Shown: positions 44,918 to 54,471, counted from the stretch's first letter. The stretch is 64,000 bases of DNA from V1-33 sp039795165 (GCA_039795165.1 JBDKER010000022.1:1-64000), one strand, 5' to 3'. Notes: generated by a model from the letters alone, not told the origin. A program made the numbers and translations.

Positions 44918-46489
44918 ATGCGATGCCTCCTGCTGATTCTCCTGCTCAGCGGCCTCTCCTCGTGCCGGCTCCTACCCGTCAGCACGGTTCCCACCCTCAG
45001 GCTCCCCCACAGCCCCGCCATCCGGATCCCCGGAACTCCCAAGGACCCCGCCACCACCGCAGCCGCTGCCCACCGCACCAGCCAGCCACTGGAAAAACTC
45101 GCGCTCTGCCTCCTCACCCTCGAAGGACTCGCTCCCTTCCAATCAAAGGCGGCCAACCGCCTGCGGTCGGACATGACCGGCCTCGCCGCATCCATCTGGC
45201 CGACCGCCGCCACCACCGTCTCCACCGGCGGACGAACATGGCAGGTCCTCCCTCACCCGCTCCCGCGCATCCCCATCACCACAGCCGCGCTCTCCCGTCC
45301 CACCGGCCCGCTCCACCACTTCCGCCGCAGGGGCGCTGGCACCCCCGTGCTCTGCGGTCCCATCACGGAACCCGACGCCTTCCCAGGCGGCCTCTGGTTC
45401 TCCCGCACCGCTACCATCCACATCGCCGAAAATACCGCCAGGCTCAACCTCATCGACCCGGCCCACGCCACGGAAGAAACCGCCGCGGAATGGACCCTGC
45501 CGTGGGCCCGCATGTTCAGCGCCGCTTCCCCACTCGACCGCCGCAAGTTCCCAGATGTCTTCCGTCCAGGCAAAAACCCCAACGGAGCCCACATCTACCG
45601 CCTCACCCCATGGGACCCGGATAAACGCATCCTCCTGCTCGTCCACGGCTTCTTCGACACCCCCCACATGTGGCGCTCGGTCGTCAATGACCTCATGCGC
45701 CACCCGGAAATCGCCCGGCACTACCAGCCATGGGTCTTCTCATGGCCCACCGGTCTCCCCCTGCTCACTGCCGCAGCTTCCCTCCGCCGCGAACTGAACG
45801 ACGCCCTCGCGACCGCCGACCCATCCGGCGCTTCCTTCGCCGCACAGCATATCACTATCGCCGGCCACAGCATGGGCGGCCTCCTCGCCCGCACACTCGC
45901 CAGCTCCAGCGGTACATCCGTCTGGCACGCCCTCTTCACCCTGCCACCCGACGAACTCCCCGCAGACGCCGCCGACCGCGAAGCCCTCCGCGAAGCCTGC
46001 TTCTTCTCGACAGACCCACGCGTGGAACGCCTCATCTTCCTCTGCGTTCCCCACCAAGGCAGCGGCATCGCTTCCAGCATCATCGGCAGTTCCCTCGCGC
46101 GCCTCCAGGATATCCCCGCCAGCGTGGCCGGTCCGGTGGTCCGACTCCTCACCTTTCACCCGCATGTCCTCCAGCCGGACCTCCTCGGCGATGCCTTCCA
46201 GCCACTCCACGCCAGCATCCCGGACCTGCGCCCCAACTCGCCCGCCCTCCGCGCCCTCCGCACCCTGCCCCTGACCACGGAACACCACTCCATCATCGCC
46301 CTCCGCTTCCCATGGCCCGCCCAGTGGAACTCGGACGGAGCCGTCTCATGGCAGAGCGCCCACCTTCCCTCGGCCCGCTCGGAAACACTCGTCCGCGGCG
46401 GCCATCAGTCCTATTCCTCCCGCCGCGCCCTCCTCGCCCTCCGCCACATCCTCGCCGCCCCGCTCAACCCGCCCAGCCGCCAGCCATGA
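44918..46489 (+). CDS. Lipoprotein alpha/beta-hydrolase (lipase/esterase-like)
   Basis: This 523-residue protein has a lipoprotein signal (LLLILLLSGLSSC, modified Cys16). The N-terminal 220 residues are of unknown type. The hydrolase core begins with RILLLVHGFFDTPHMWRS, has the nucleophile elbow ITIAGHSMGGLLARTLA, an FLCVPHQGSGIASS segment, and possible acid and His residues in RPNSPALRAL and RGGHQSYSSRRA. The sequence most resembles PGAP1/triacylglycerol lipase-like hydrolases. It should be anchored in a membrane facing the periplasm. It overlaps the next hydrolase gene by four bases (46486-46489). Confidence 0.85.
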   Translation: MRCLLLILLLSGLSSCRLLPVSTVPTLRLPHSPAIRIPGTPKDPATTAAAAHRTSQPLEKLALCLLTLEGLAPFQSKAANRLRSDMTGLAASIWPTAATTVSTGGRTWQVLPHPLPRIPITTAALSRPTGPLHHFRRRGAGTPVLCGPITEPDAFPGGLWFSRTATIHIAENTARLNLIDPAHATEETAAEWTLPWARMFSAASPLDRRKFPDVFRPGKNPNGAHIYRLTPWDPDKRILLLVHGFFDTPHMWRSVVNDLMRHPEIARHYQPWVFSWPTGLPLLTAAASLRRELNDALATADPSGASFAAQHITIAGHSMGGLLARTLASSSGTSVWHALFTLPPDELPADAADREALREACFFSTDPRVERLIFLCVPHQGSGIASSIIGSSLARLQDIPASVAGPVVRLLTFHPHVLQPDLLGDAFQPLHASIPDLRPNSPALRALRTLPLTTEHHSIIALRFPWPAQWNSDGAVSWQSAHLPSARSETLVRGGHQSYSSRRALLALRHILAAPLNPPSRQP

Positions 46490-48450
46490 AAACCGCCTCT
46501 GCCGTCTTCTCCTCTGCCCTCCTGCTCGCCTTAGCCCCGGCCAGCACCGCCCACGAACCAAAACGGCTCGTCCCTCCCGTCGGCAGCAAACTCGCAGAGG
46601 CAGACCGCGCCGCCCTGTCCGCAGAACTGGCCACCCTCACCACCGACTTCCAGAGCCTCCCCCGCAAAGCCGCCAACGCCAACGCAGAAGTCTTCCTCAA
46701 AGCCGTCCGCTACGCCCTCGACCTCGGCGAATTCTTCAAACCAGACGACGCCACCAAGGCCCGCCGCCTCCTCGCGGAGGCCGCCACCCGCATCGCCGCC
46801 CTCCGCAGCGGCGCATCCCCATGGCTCTCCGCCAAAGGCCTCGTCACCCGCGGCTACTACAGCCCCATCGACGGATCCGCACAGCCGTTCGTGCTCGAAA
46901 TCCCAGACGACGCCCCCGCCACCAGCTCCCCCGCATGGATCTGGCTCCACGGCCGCAGCGACTCCGGAACCGACCTCCACTTCCTCCACGAAAGGATGCA
47001 GAAAAAAGGTCAGTTCCACCCAGCCGGCACTATCATCGTGCACCCCTTCGGCCGCTTCTGCACCGGATACAAGAATGCCGGCGAACAGGACGTCATCGAT
47101 GTCCACAGCCTCCTCGTCCGCGAAAAACGCATCGACCCAGCCAGATCAGCCCTCGCCGGATTCTCCATGGGCGGGGCCGGCGCATGGATGATCGGTGCCC
47201 ACTACACCGACCGCTGGACGGTCGTCCACACCGGAGCCGGATTCGTCGATGTCCGCCGCTACCGCAACCTCTCGGACGCCGACATCAGCCAACTCCCTCC
47301 ATGGGAAGTATCCCTCTGGGCCCAGAACGATGTGCCCACCTGCGTCCGCAACCTCCTCAATCTCCCCGTGATCTCCTACAGCGGCGAAAAGGACCGCCAG
47401 CGCGCCTCGGCAGAAATCATGGCCGCCGAATTCCAGAAACAGGGAGCCGCCCTCACCCACCTCATCGGCCCGGACACGGAACACAAATACGAACCGAATA
47501 CCCAGCGCCAACTCACTTCACTCATCCAGGAGGCCCTCCTCAAACCCCGCGCAACACCCTACCCTCTCCGCCTCTCATGGCAGGGCCAAACCCTCGACTA
47601 CCCCCGGCTCCACTGGATCAAAGCCACCGGCCTCACCCGCCACTGGCAGGACGCACGCATCGACGCACGCATCGACCAGCCCATCCCGCAGGCGACCACC
47701 GCCGAAATCACCACGGCCAATGTCTCGTCCCTCCTCCTCACATCTCCAGACAACCAGCCCTTCCCCACCAGCCTCCGCATCTCCATCGATGGCCAGGCCC
47801 TCACCGGCGGCGGCGGAGCCAAATCCATCCTCCTTTCCCACCACAGCGGCCGCTGGCACACCGGACCCGATCCCAAAGCTCCCACCCTCCGCAAGAAACC
47901 CGGTCTGCAGGGACCCATCGACGACGCCTTCACCTCTCCCTTCCTCTTCGTTCTTCCAGACCAACCCTGCCTCTCCCCAGCCACGGAAGCATGGACCCAA
48001 CACGAAATCGCCTACCAGACAGCACGCTGGAAATGGCTCATGCGCGGCGACCTCCGCTCCCGCAAAGCCTCGGAAGTCTCCGCAGACGACATCCGCCGCT
48101 ACCACCTCATCCTCTGGGGCGACTCCACCGCCAATGCCCTCACGGCCAAAGTCATCCCCCAGCTTCCCATCCAGTGGAACAAGGACGGCGTCACCGCCGG
48201 AACCCGCTCGTTCTCCGGCCCTCACCTGATCCCCGCACTCATCTATCCCAACCCCCTCAACCCGGACCGCTACGTCGTCCTCAACAGCGGCCTCACGTTC
48301 CGCGAATCCCACTCGTCCACCAATTCCCTCCAGAATCCCAAACTCCCGGACTGGGCCGTCATCGATCTCCGCACCCCTCCAGACGACGAATCCCCTGGCC
48401 GCATCGAAGCAGCCGGATTCTTCAGCGAATCATGGCAACTCACCCCCTGA
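46486..48450 (+). CDS. Secreted prolyl-oligopeptidase-type esterase, large
   Basis: This 654-residue protein has a signal peptide (SAVFSSALLLALAPASTAHE). The hydrolase core at about residues 120-350 shows PAWIWLHGRSDSGTDLHFLHER, then LAGFSMGGAGAWMIGAHY (nucleophile elbow GFSMGG), VISYSGEKDRQRAS (acid region) and GPDTEHKYEPNTQ (candidate His). The C-terminal 300 residues are an additional beta-rich region with DDIRRYHLILWGDSTANAL. Such proteins in this phylum are usually linked to polysaccharide ester removal; the substrate is not known. It is translationally coupled to the lipoprotein hydrolase. Confidence 0.85.
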   Translation: MKTASAVFSSALLLALAPASTAHEPKRLVPPVGSKLAEADRAALSAELATLTTDFQSLPRKAANANAEVFLKAVRYALDLGEFFKPDDATKARRLLAEAATRIAALRSGASPWLSAKGLVTRGYYSPIDGSAQPFVLEIPDDAPATSSPAWIWLHGRSDSGTDLHFLHERMQKKGQFHPAGTIIVHPFGRFCTGYKNAGEQDVIDVHSLLVREKRIDPARSALAGFSMGGAGAWMIGAHYTDRWTVVHTGAGFVDVRRYRNLSDADISQLPPWEVSLWAQNDVPTCVRNLLNLPVISYSGEKDRQRASAEIMAAEFQKQGAALTHLIGPDTEHKYEPNTQRQLTSLIQEALLKPRATPYPLRLSWQGQTLDYPRLHWIKATGLTRHWQDARIDARIDQPIPQATTAEITTANVSSLLLTSPDNQPFPTSLRISIDGQALTGGGGAKSILLSHHSGRWHTGPDPKAPTLRKKPGLQGPIDDAFTSPFLFVLPDQPCLSPATEAWTQHEIAYQTARWKWLMRGDLRSRKASEVSADDIRRYHLILWGDSTANALTAKVIPQLPIQWNKDGVTAGTRSFSGPHLIPALIYPNPLNPDRYVVLNSGLTFRESHSSTNSLQNPKLPDWAVIDLRTPPDDESPGRIEAAGFFSESWQLTP

Positions 48451-48460
48451 ACGCCACTCG

Positions 48461-49870
48461 TCAGGCCCCACCAGACCGCTGCCGCCGACGCCACTGATCC
48501 CGGAAGGTCTCGGCCGGCAACTCAGGCAACTCCCGCGCCGCCGTCCACGCCCGCACCGGATCCCACCCGCCTCCCTCAAGAAACACCCGGTGCAGCGGCC
48601 GTAGCCAGCGCGATACCCGCAGCACACCGCGGTAAAGCCACGGCCGCCGCATCACTGCCCCGAACCCCTTCCAGAGCCACCGCTCCACCCCGCCACGCTC
48701 AGCCGCCGCATTGCGCCGATTGTGCAGCAGATGATGATGCAGATCAATCTTCACCGGACACGTCTCCGTGCACGCCCCGCAGAGCGATGACGCCCCGGAA
48801 AGATGCTTCCATTCCTGCAGCCCGCGCAGATGCGGCGTAATGACGCTCCCCACCGGCCCCTGATACGTGGTCCCATAACTCAATCCGCCAATCGCCCGGA
48901 AGACCGGACAGACGTTGAGACAGGCCCCGCACCGGATGCAGTGCAGGGCATCCCGCTGCTCCGCATCCGCCAGCAGCTCGGTGCGCCCATTGTCGAGCAG
49001 AATGACATGCCATTCCTCCGGCCCATCCTGCTCACCCGGCCGACGCGGCCCACCATAAAGCGTGTTGTAGCAGGTCATCGGCTGACCCGTGCCCGCTGTC
49101 GCCAGCATCGGCAGAAACAATGCCAGATCCGCCATCCGCGGCACCACCTTCTCAATGCCCACCAGCGAAATCATCACCCGGGGCAGCGCCGCCGTCAGCC
49201 GCGCATTCCCCTCGTTCTCCGTAATCGAAATCATCCCAGTATCCGCCACCAGAAAATTCGCCCCCGTGATCCCGATGTCAGCCTGCACATACTTCTCCCG
49301 CAGCACCCGCCGCGCAATCATCGTCAGTTCCCCGGGATCAGTCACCGCCTCGGTCCCGAGATGCTCCCGGAACAGACCGCTGATCTCTTCCCGGCTCAGA
49401 TGCATGCACGGAAAGACAAAATGATAGGGCGCTTCGTCCTTCAACTGCTGAATGTATTCCCCCAGATCACTCTCGACCACGCTGAAGCCAAGCGACTCCA
49501 GCAGCGGATTGAGATGTATCTCCTCGGAGGTCATCACCTTCGATTTCACAATGCGCCGCGCCCCATGCCCGCGGATGATGCCCACCATCACGGCGCGCGC
49601 CTCGTCCGCATCCCGGCACCAGTGCACCTTCGTCCCCCGCGCCACCGCCGCCGCCTCGAACTGCTCCAGATGATCCGCCAGCCGGTTCACCGCACTCCAT
49701 TTAGTCTCCGCCGCAGCCTGCCGCGCCCGCTCCCACGACCGGAACGCCTGCTGCCGCGGACCCCGCGCCGCCTCATACTTCCCCATGGCCGCACCAATCC
49801 TCCGACGGTGCACAAGGTCCCCGGCCACCCTCGCACTCTCCCCACGGAAGATGGAAAACGGACTGCTCAT
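48461..49870 (-). CDS. lutB: L-lactate utilisation iron-sulfur protein LutB
   Basis: This 469-residue protein carries two 4Fe-4S motifs: CIRCGACLNVCPVFRAIGG and CGACTETCPVKIDLHHHL, preceded by the LUD-type domain (MTSEEIHLNPLLESLGFSVV). LutB is part of the LutABC complex that oxidises L-lactate to pyruvate in the cytosol, also called the LldF type. The gene follows lutA with a four-base overlap (49867-49870). There is no lutC next to it: downstream lies the convergent esterase gene, only ten bases away. Electron acceptors are not evident. Confidence 0.93.
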   Translation of the reverse strand: MSSPFSIFRGESARVAGDLVHRRRIGAAMGKYEAARGPRQQAFRSWERARQAAAETKWSAVNRLADHLEQFEAAAVARGTKVHWCRDADEARAVMVGIIRGHGARRIVKSKVMTSEEIHLNPLLESLGFSVVESDLGEYIQQLKDEAPYHFVFPCMHLSREEISGLFREHLGTEAVTDPGELTMIARRVLREKYVQADIGITGANFLVADTGMISITENEGNARLTAALPRVMISLVGIEKVVPRMADLALFLPMLATAGTGQPMTCYNTLYGGPRRPGEQDGPEEWHVILLDNGRTELLADAEQRDALHCIRCGACLNVCPVFRAIGGLSYGTTYQGPVGSVITPHLRGLQEWKHLSGASSLCGACTETCPVKIDLHHHLLHNRRNAAAERGGVERWLWKGFGAVMRRPWLYRGVLRVSRWLRPLHRVFLEGGGWDPVRAWTAARELPELPAETFRDQWRRRQRSGGA

Positions 49871-50589
49871 GACCTCTGCACCAGTACTTCCGCCAGATGC
49901 ATGGTGTGCAGCGGACGACCCCCGCGGTCAAGCAGACCACGCAGATGGAGCAGACAGCTCGCATCATTGCTCACCATCACATCAGCCCCCGTCGCCAGCG
50001 CCGCCCCGCACTTCTCCTCCCCCATCGCCACCGAAATCGCAGCGTTCTTCACCGCAAAACTCCCTCCAAAACCACAGCAGTCACCCCCTCCAGCCATCTC
50101 CACCAGCTCCAACCCCCGCACCGCCCCCAGCAGCTTCCGCGGAGCACTCCAGATCCCCAGCTCCCGCAGCCCATGGCAGCCATCATGAAACGTCACCCGA
50201 CGCCCGAAACTCGCCCCCACATCCGTCACCCCAAGCCGCTCCACAAGGAATGCCGAAAACTCCCACACCCGCCCCGCAAGCTCCCGCGCCGCCATTTCCT
50301 CCCCCGCACGCCCCGCAAACATTTCTCCATAGAATACCTTCAGCATCGCCCCGCACGACCCACTCCCGATCACCACCGCTTCCGCTCCCTCCAGCGCCCG
50401 CACCACCGGCCGCGCCATCGCCCGCGCCTCATCCCAGTAACCGGAATTAAAAGGAGGCTGCCCACAGCAGGTCACCCCCTCAGGCACATCCACGTCATGC
50501 CCCAGCTCCTCCAGCACCCGCACCATGCTCATCGCCGCCGCCGGATACACGGCGTCCATGAAACACGGCACAAACAGCGTCACTCTCAT
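49867..50589 (-). CDS. lutA: L-lactate utilisation (Fe-S)-binding protein LutA
   Basis: This 240-residue protein has the two CCG-domain signatures: VTCCGQPPFNSGYWDEA and GGGDCCGFGGSFAVKNAAI, plus GSGSCGAMLKVFYGE and TFHDGCHGLRELG. These cysteine-rich motifs bind an iron-sulfur cluster in LutA/GlcF-type subunits. It is first in the lutA-lutB pair and its stop overlaps lutB by four bases. The 81-base gap to the upstream Gfo/Idh gene (same strand) may carry a promoter, but none is clear. Confidence 0.93.
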   Translation of the reverse strand: MRVTLFVPCFMDAVYPAAAMSMVRVLEELGHDVDVPEGVTCCGQPPFNSGYWDEARAMARPVVRALEGAEAVVIGSGSCGAMLKVFYGEMFAGRAGEEMAARELAGRVWEFSAFLVERLGVTDVGASFGRRVTFHDGCHGLRELGIWSAPRKLLGAVRGLELVEMAGGGDCCGFGGSFAVKNAAISVAMGEEKCGAALATGADVMVSNDASCLLHLRGLLDRGGRPLHTMHLAEVLVQRS

Positions 50590-50670
50590 CTCATCATCAT
50601 ACGAGCGGTGCCGCCGGCCTTTCCTTCAGGAATTCAGCCAACGGCACCGCCCGCTGCAGTTTCTGAATTC

Positions 50671-52050
50671 TCAGTACTCCCGGTTCGTCTTCTTGCCCGG
50701 CTCAGGCACCGGATACCGACCATCCGCATCGGACATCACCGGAGCCGGCCCATCCGCCGTCATCTTGTCGACATCAGGCGCAAATTCATGCTCGTGATTG
50801 AGCATCTGCTCGAACGTCACGTCACGGCCAGTATGCGCCGCCATCCGCCCCATGCTCGTCGCCACCGAAGCCTCCACCCCACGGCGCACTTCGTTGTACG
50901 GCGTGTCGTTGATCACCGCCGCCGCAAGGTCATCCCACTCGAGCTGATACGGATTCTGCTCAGGCTGCGGAAACGCCCATTTCTCAGTCCCACGCTTCAT
51001 CACATGATCCCCGAAGATCTTGCACTTGCCCGGCGTGTGCCCCGCCGTGCTGATCACCGCAGACCCCTTCGTGCCATGCGCATAGGACGCCTCTTCCTGC
51101 TTCGCCCCAATCATGGTGCGCCCATCCAAATGTAGCTTGCTGCCGTCATCAAAGGTATACTCCACGGAATACGAATCGAAATTCTGATCAATGTATTCCC
51201 CGCGGTAATGACGCCCACCCACCGCATGCGCCTTCACCGGCCACTTGTTCTTCATCCAGCAGCACTCATCCACAAAGTGAATGTAGAAGTCACTGTATAA
51301 ACCACCGCTCGCCCACAGAAAACTGTGGAACCGCTCAATCTGATACATCACCTCGCTCTTGTCCGCTGGCTTCCGCGTCGAAAAACACGAAGCCACCGGC
51401 CCATGCATCCGATACGTCCGCATGGATAGAATGTCACCAATCTCGCCATCCTGAATCCGCTTCCACAGTTCCTGACGCGCACGGCAGTGCCGCACCATCA
51501 GCCCCACCCCGCACTTCAGACCTTTCTTGTCAGCCTCATCCGCCAGCGCCAGCATCCGCCGCGAGGTCGGCCCGTCCGCCGTCACAGGCTTCTCCATGAA
51601 TACATGCAGCCCGCGCTCGATCGCATACTGAAAATGCACCGCCCGGAAAGCCAGCGGCGTCGTCAGAATCACAATCCCTCCAGGCTTGATCGCATCCATC
51701 GCTTTCTTATAAGCATCAAATCCAAGGAACCTCCGGTCCTCGGGCACATCCACTTTCCCCGGCTTGTTCTGATACTCGTTCGACAGGGCCTTGTGACTCT
51801 CATTGAGCTTGTACGAAAACACATCGGCCATCGCCATGAGCTTCGTCGGCAGACTCACCACATCGAGGGCATTCTTGGCCGCACCAGACCCCCGGCCACC
51901 ACAGCCCACAAGGGCCACTCCCACCGTGTTGTCCTCCGCCGCAAAGACATGCGGCAGACTCACTCCGGCCAGGGCTGACGTGACTCCGGCCTTCTTGAGG
52001 AACCGCCGGCGGGTGGAATTCGGGAGAATCAGGGATGTTTCAGGTTGCAT
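50671..52050 (-). CDS. Tat-exported Gfo/Idh/MocA-family oxidoreductase
   Basis: This 459-residue protein starts with a Tat leader (NSTRRRFLKKAGVTSALAG) and has the Rossmann start NTVGVALVGCGGRGSGAAKN. The catalytic-domain motif GLHVFMEKPVTADG contains the EKP signature of the family, and FYIHFVDECCWMKN follows. Exported members are abundant in PVC bacteria and act on sugars with a tightly bound nicotinamide cofactor. Substrate and partner are unknown. ATG at 52050 is chosen because the Tat motif lies directly after it; the frame is open to 52125 without homology. Confidence 0.92.
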   Translation of the reverse strand: MQPETSLILPNSTRRRFLKKAGVTSALAGVSLPHVFAAEDNTVGVALVGCGGRGSGAAKNALDVVSLPTKLMAMADVFSYKLNESHKALSNEYQNKPGKVDVPEDRRFLGFDAYKKAMDAIKPGGIVILTTPLAFRAVHFQYAIERGLHVFMEKPVTADGPTSRRMLALADEADKKGLKCGVGLMVRHCRARQELWKRIQDGEIGDILSMRTYRMHGPVASCFSTRKPADKSEVMYQIERFHSFLWASGGLYSDFYIHFVDECCWMKNKWPVKAHAVGGRHYRGEYIDQNFDSYSVEYTFDDGSKLHLDGRTMIGAKQEEASYAHGTKGSAVISTAGHTPGKCKIFGDHVMKRGTEKWAFPQPEQNPYQLEWDDLAAAVINDTPYNEVRRGVEASVATSMGRMAAHTGRDVTFEQMLNHEHEFAPDVDKMTADGPAPVMSDADGRYPVPEPGKKTNREY

Positions 52051-52146
52051 AAGGCTGGGAACGTTGCCGTCCCGCCCATACGGAAGGCAAGCACAACTTC
52101 TTCCGGGTCCCCGGCGAAGTTTCAACGAACCGACCCCGCCGCACCC

Positions 52147-53226
52147 TCAGCGCTTCTCCACCATCGCCGTCCGCCCATCCTGATGACCATACCGCGATGG
52201 CAACTCCTCACGGCTCCGGAAAAATGGCACAATGAGATACTGTCCCTCATGCACTCGGTCCTTCGCCCCCAGCCGATTCAAGGCCCGCAGCTCCGCCGGC
52301 GTCAGCAGAAACTCCCGCGCCAATCCCTCCAGCGTATCCCCCTTCCTCACCTGATACCCCGTCCGCACCCGGTCGCCCTCCAGCGCCCGGCTCAGCGCCG
52401 CCACGTTCACGTCCTCCACAGCCTCGTTCCCAAGCGCCACCGGATACACCGGGGCCGCCGCAGACCGTACCGGAGCCCCCTCGCTCTTCACCTGCACCCC
52501 CGGGACACAAACCCGCTGACCCACCCGCAGCGGCCCCGAAGCCAAACCTGGATTCGCCTCCCTCACCTGCGCCAGACTCACATTGTACTTCGCCGCAATC
52601 CCCGAAAGCGATTCCCCACGCTCCACCTCATGATAACCAGTCCGCCCACCACTCCGCACCACCACACTCCGGTTGTCCCCACCCTTCGCACCATCCCCAC
52701 GCAGCCGGAGCTTCCGCCCCACCACCAGCACATCCCCCTCAGCCATCCCATTCCGCTTCATCAACTCCCCCACCGGAATCCCATACGACCGACTCAGCCT
52801 ACTCAGACTGTCCCCCGCACGCACCTCATGCTCCTCCGGCACCACGACACTGGAATTCCCCTCCCGCCCAGACTCGCCCACCACGGATTTCTTCGCTTTC
52901 CCCTCCTCCACCGTCTCCGGTACTGATCGCTCCGCTTTCTTCCCAGCCGATGATCGCTCCACCACCACCCCACGCTTTCCCCCAGCCCCCGGCAAGGTCA
53001 GCCGCTGCCCCACAAGGAGACGATCAGGCTCAATCCCCCGGTTAATCCTCAACAACTCACCAACACTCACCCCGCTCTTCCGCGCAATCTTCGCAAGGGT
53101 CTCGCCCTCCCTCACCACATGCTGCCCCCACACCTCCCCTGAACCACACACCCCCACCAACAGCAGCAGCCAGCCGCTCAGCAGCCTCACCCCGCCAGCC
53201 CGGAAAACGATGCTTCGTTCTTTCAT
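52147..53226 (-). CDS. Secreted protein with four LysM domains
   Basis: This 359-residue protein has a signal peptide (SGWLLLLVGVCGSGEVWGQ). Four LysM repeats are visible at about residues 35-80 (HVVREGETLAKIARKSGVSV), 132-175 (HEVRAGDSLSRLSRSYGIPV), 197-245 (HEVERGESLSGIAAKYNVSL) and 290-340 (YQVRKGDTLEGLAREFLLTP), each ending in a VGQRL-like strand. Linkers are basic and Gly/Ser-rich. There is no separate catalytic domain, so it is probably a peptidoglycan-binding or scaffolding protein. It is divergent from the amidase gene across an AT-rich region holding a palindrome. Confidence 0.9.
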   Translation of the reverse strand: MKERSIVFRAGGVRLLSGWLLLLVGVCGSGEVWGQHVVREGETLAKIARKSGVSVGELLRINRGIEPDRLLVGQRLTLPGAGGKRGVVVERSSAGKKAERSVPETVEEGKAKKSVVGESGREGNSSVVVPEEHEVRAGDSLSRLSRSYGIPVGELMKRNGMAEGDVLVVGRKLRLRGDGAKGGDNRSVVVRSGGRTGYHEVERGESLSGIAAKYNVSLAQVREANPGLASGPLRVGQRVCVPGVQVKSEGAPVRSAAAPVYPVALGNEAVEDVNVAALSRALEGDRVRTGYQVRKGDTLEGLAREFLLTPAELRALNRLGAKDRVHEGQYLIVPFFRSREELPSRYGHQDGRTAMVEKR

Positions 53227-53249
53227 GATTTCCCAAATACCGTAATTTC

Positions 53250-53266
53250 AAAGTTTATCAAACTTT
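53250..53266. promoter_or_regulatory. Palindrome in the divergent LysM/amidase promoter region
   Basis: AAAGTTT (53250-53256) and AAACTTT (53260-53266) form a perfect seven-base inverted repeat around ATC, in a 65-base, unusually AT-rich gap between the divergent LysM gene and amidase gene. It is a reasonable shared operator or a pair of promoter elements. Confidence 0.5.
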
Positions 53267-53291
53267 TTCCGTTTTCTGGAATTTTTGCTCC

Positions 53292-54143
53292 ATGCCGCCG
53301 CGCGCACAGCCCCGCCCTCCCTCTCCCCTCCTCCGGGCGGTGCTGCTCATGCTGCTCTCAGCCACCGCCATCTTCTGCGCCCTCAAGGCCGCCGCACTCC
53401 TCGAAAACGCTCACCCTCAGCCACTCGCCGAAGCACCCGTCCTCCCTGCCCCGCCCCCCGCTCCCATCCCCGCACCCCCACCCCCCACTCCCCCGGATCC
53501 CGATATCCTCATCGACCCCGGCCACGGCGGAGCCGACCCCGGACGCATCGGCAAGGACGGCCAGCACGAAAAAAAATGGGCCCTCGAAGTCGCCACCTCG
53601 CTCGCCACTCAGCTCCGCAGCGCCGGATGGAAGGTCTCCCTCACCCGTACCGACGACTCCACCCTGCCCCTCGCCGACCGCAGCCTCATCGCCAACCGCT
53701 CTCCCCGGCTCCTCTTCGTCAGTATCCACTTCAATGCCGGCGACCCCGCAGCCTCCGGCCTAGAAACCTATTTTTCATGGCCCCGCCAGCCGGAAATCAT
53801 GGCCCGACTTCACTCCCTCGCAGGCATGTCGGACGGCGCCATCCTACCCCCCGACGGATCCGAAGCTCTCGCCACCTCCATCCAGAACGCCGCCTGCCTC
53901 GCCACCGGCTCCCGCAACCGCGGTATCCGCAACCGACCGGAACTCTCCGTCACGAGCCGCTCGCTCTGCCCCTCCGTCCTCGTGGAATGCGCCTTCCTCA
54001 CCCACCCCACGGACGCCCGCAACGTCGCCAGCCGACCATGGCGCCAGCGGCTCGTCACAGGCCTCACCGCCGGAATATCATCATGGCTCCAGTCAGCCGG
54101 ATACCAACCCCAGTCGCACCCGGCTCCCCCATCCAATCCCTGA
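53292..54143 (+). CDS. N-acetylmuramoyl-L-alanine amidase (amidase_3 type)
   Basis: This 283-residue protein has a membrane anchor or signal at about residues 14-36 (LRAVLLMLLSATAIFCALKA) and a proline-rich linker to residue 70. The catalytic domain opens with ILIDPGHGGADPGRIG (zinc His), continues with the metal-binding Glu region KKWALEVATSLATQLRSAG, LLFVSIHFNAGDP (second His) and closes with LVECAFLTHPTDARNVA (catalytic Glu). It cleaves the amide between N-acetylmuramic acid and the stem peptide in the periplasm. It is divergent from the LysM protein; a shared cell-wall role is plausible. Confidence 0.92.
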   Translation: MPPRAQPRPPSPLLRAVLLMLLSATAIFCALKAAALLENAHPQPLAEAPVLPAPPPAPIPAPPPPTPPDPDILIDPGHGGADPGRIGKDGQHEKKWALEVATSLATQLRSAGWKVSLTRTDDSTLPLADRSLIANRSPRLLFVSIHFNAGDPAASGLETYFSWPRQPEIMARLHSLAGMSDGAILPPDGSEALATSIQNAACLATGSRNRGIRNRPELSVTSRSLCPSVLVECAFLTHPTDARNVASRPWRQRLVTGLTAGISSWLQSAGYQPQSHPAPPSNP

Positions 54144-54156
54144 ACCGCCACCTGCC

Positions 54157-54469
54157 ATGACCCTCCTCTCCAGCGCGGAAATCGAAGCCCTCCTGCCGTC
54201 CATCCCGGCATGGCATCAGGACGAGTCCAAAATCATCCGCACGTTCCGCTTCGCCTCGTTCCCCAGCGCCCATCAGCTTCGTCTGCGAGGTGGCCCACGT
54301 GGCCGAAGCTCTCGACCATCACCCGGATATCCTCATCCAGTACCGCTCGGTCACCCTCACCCTGACAACACACTCCGCCGGCGGACTGACCACTCTCGAT
54401 TTCCAGACCGCCAGCGCCATCGAAGCCCTCCCCAGCGGATCCCCAGCCAGCAGACCGGATCAACGGTAA
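54157..54469 (+). pseudogene. 4a-hydroxytetrahydrobiopterin dehydratase (PCD/DCoH), frameshifted
   Basis: Starting at the ATG at 54157 the sequence reads as a pterin-4a-carbinolamine dehydratase up to FRFASFPSA. After that the homology continues in the next frame: FVCEVAHVAEALDHHPDIL, then TLTTHSAGGLTTLDFQ, ending at the stop 54467-54469. The switch occurs at the C-run 54269-54271, where removing one C restores a 103-residue protein of normal length with the HHPD and THSAGG family motifs. The enzyme recycles oxidised pterin cofactor in the cytosol. Either the gene is broken or this base is a sequencing/assembly error. It follows the amidase by 13 bases. Confidence 0.85.
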
Positions 54470-54471
54470 CG

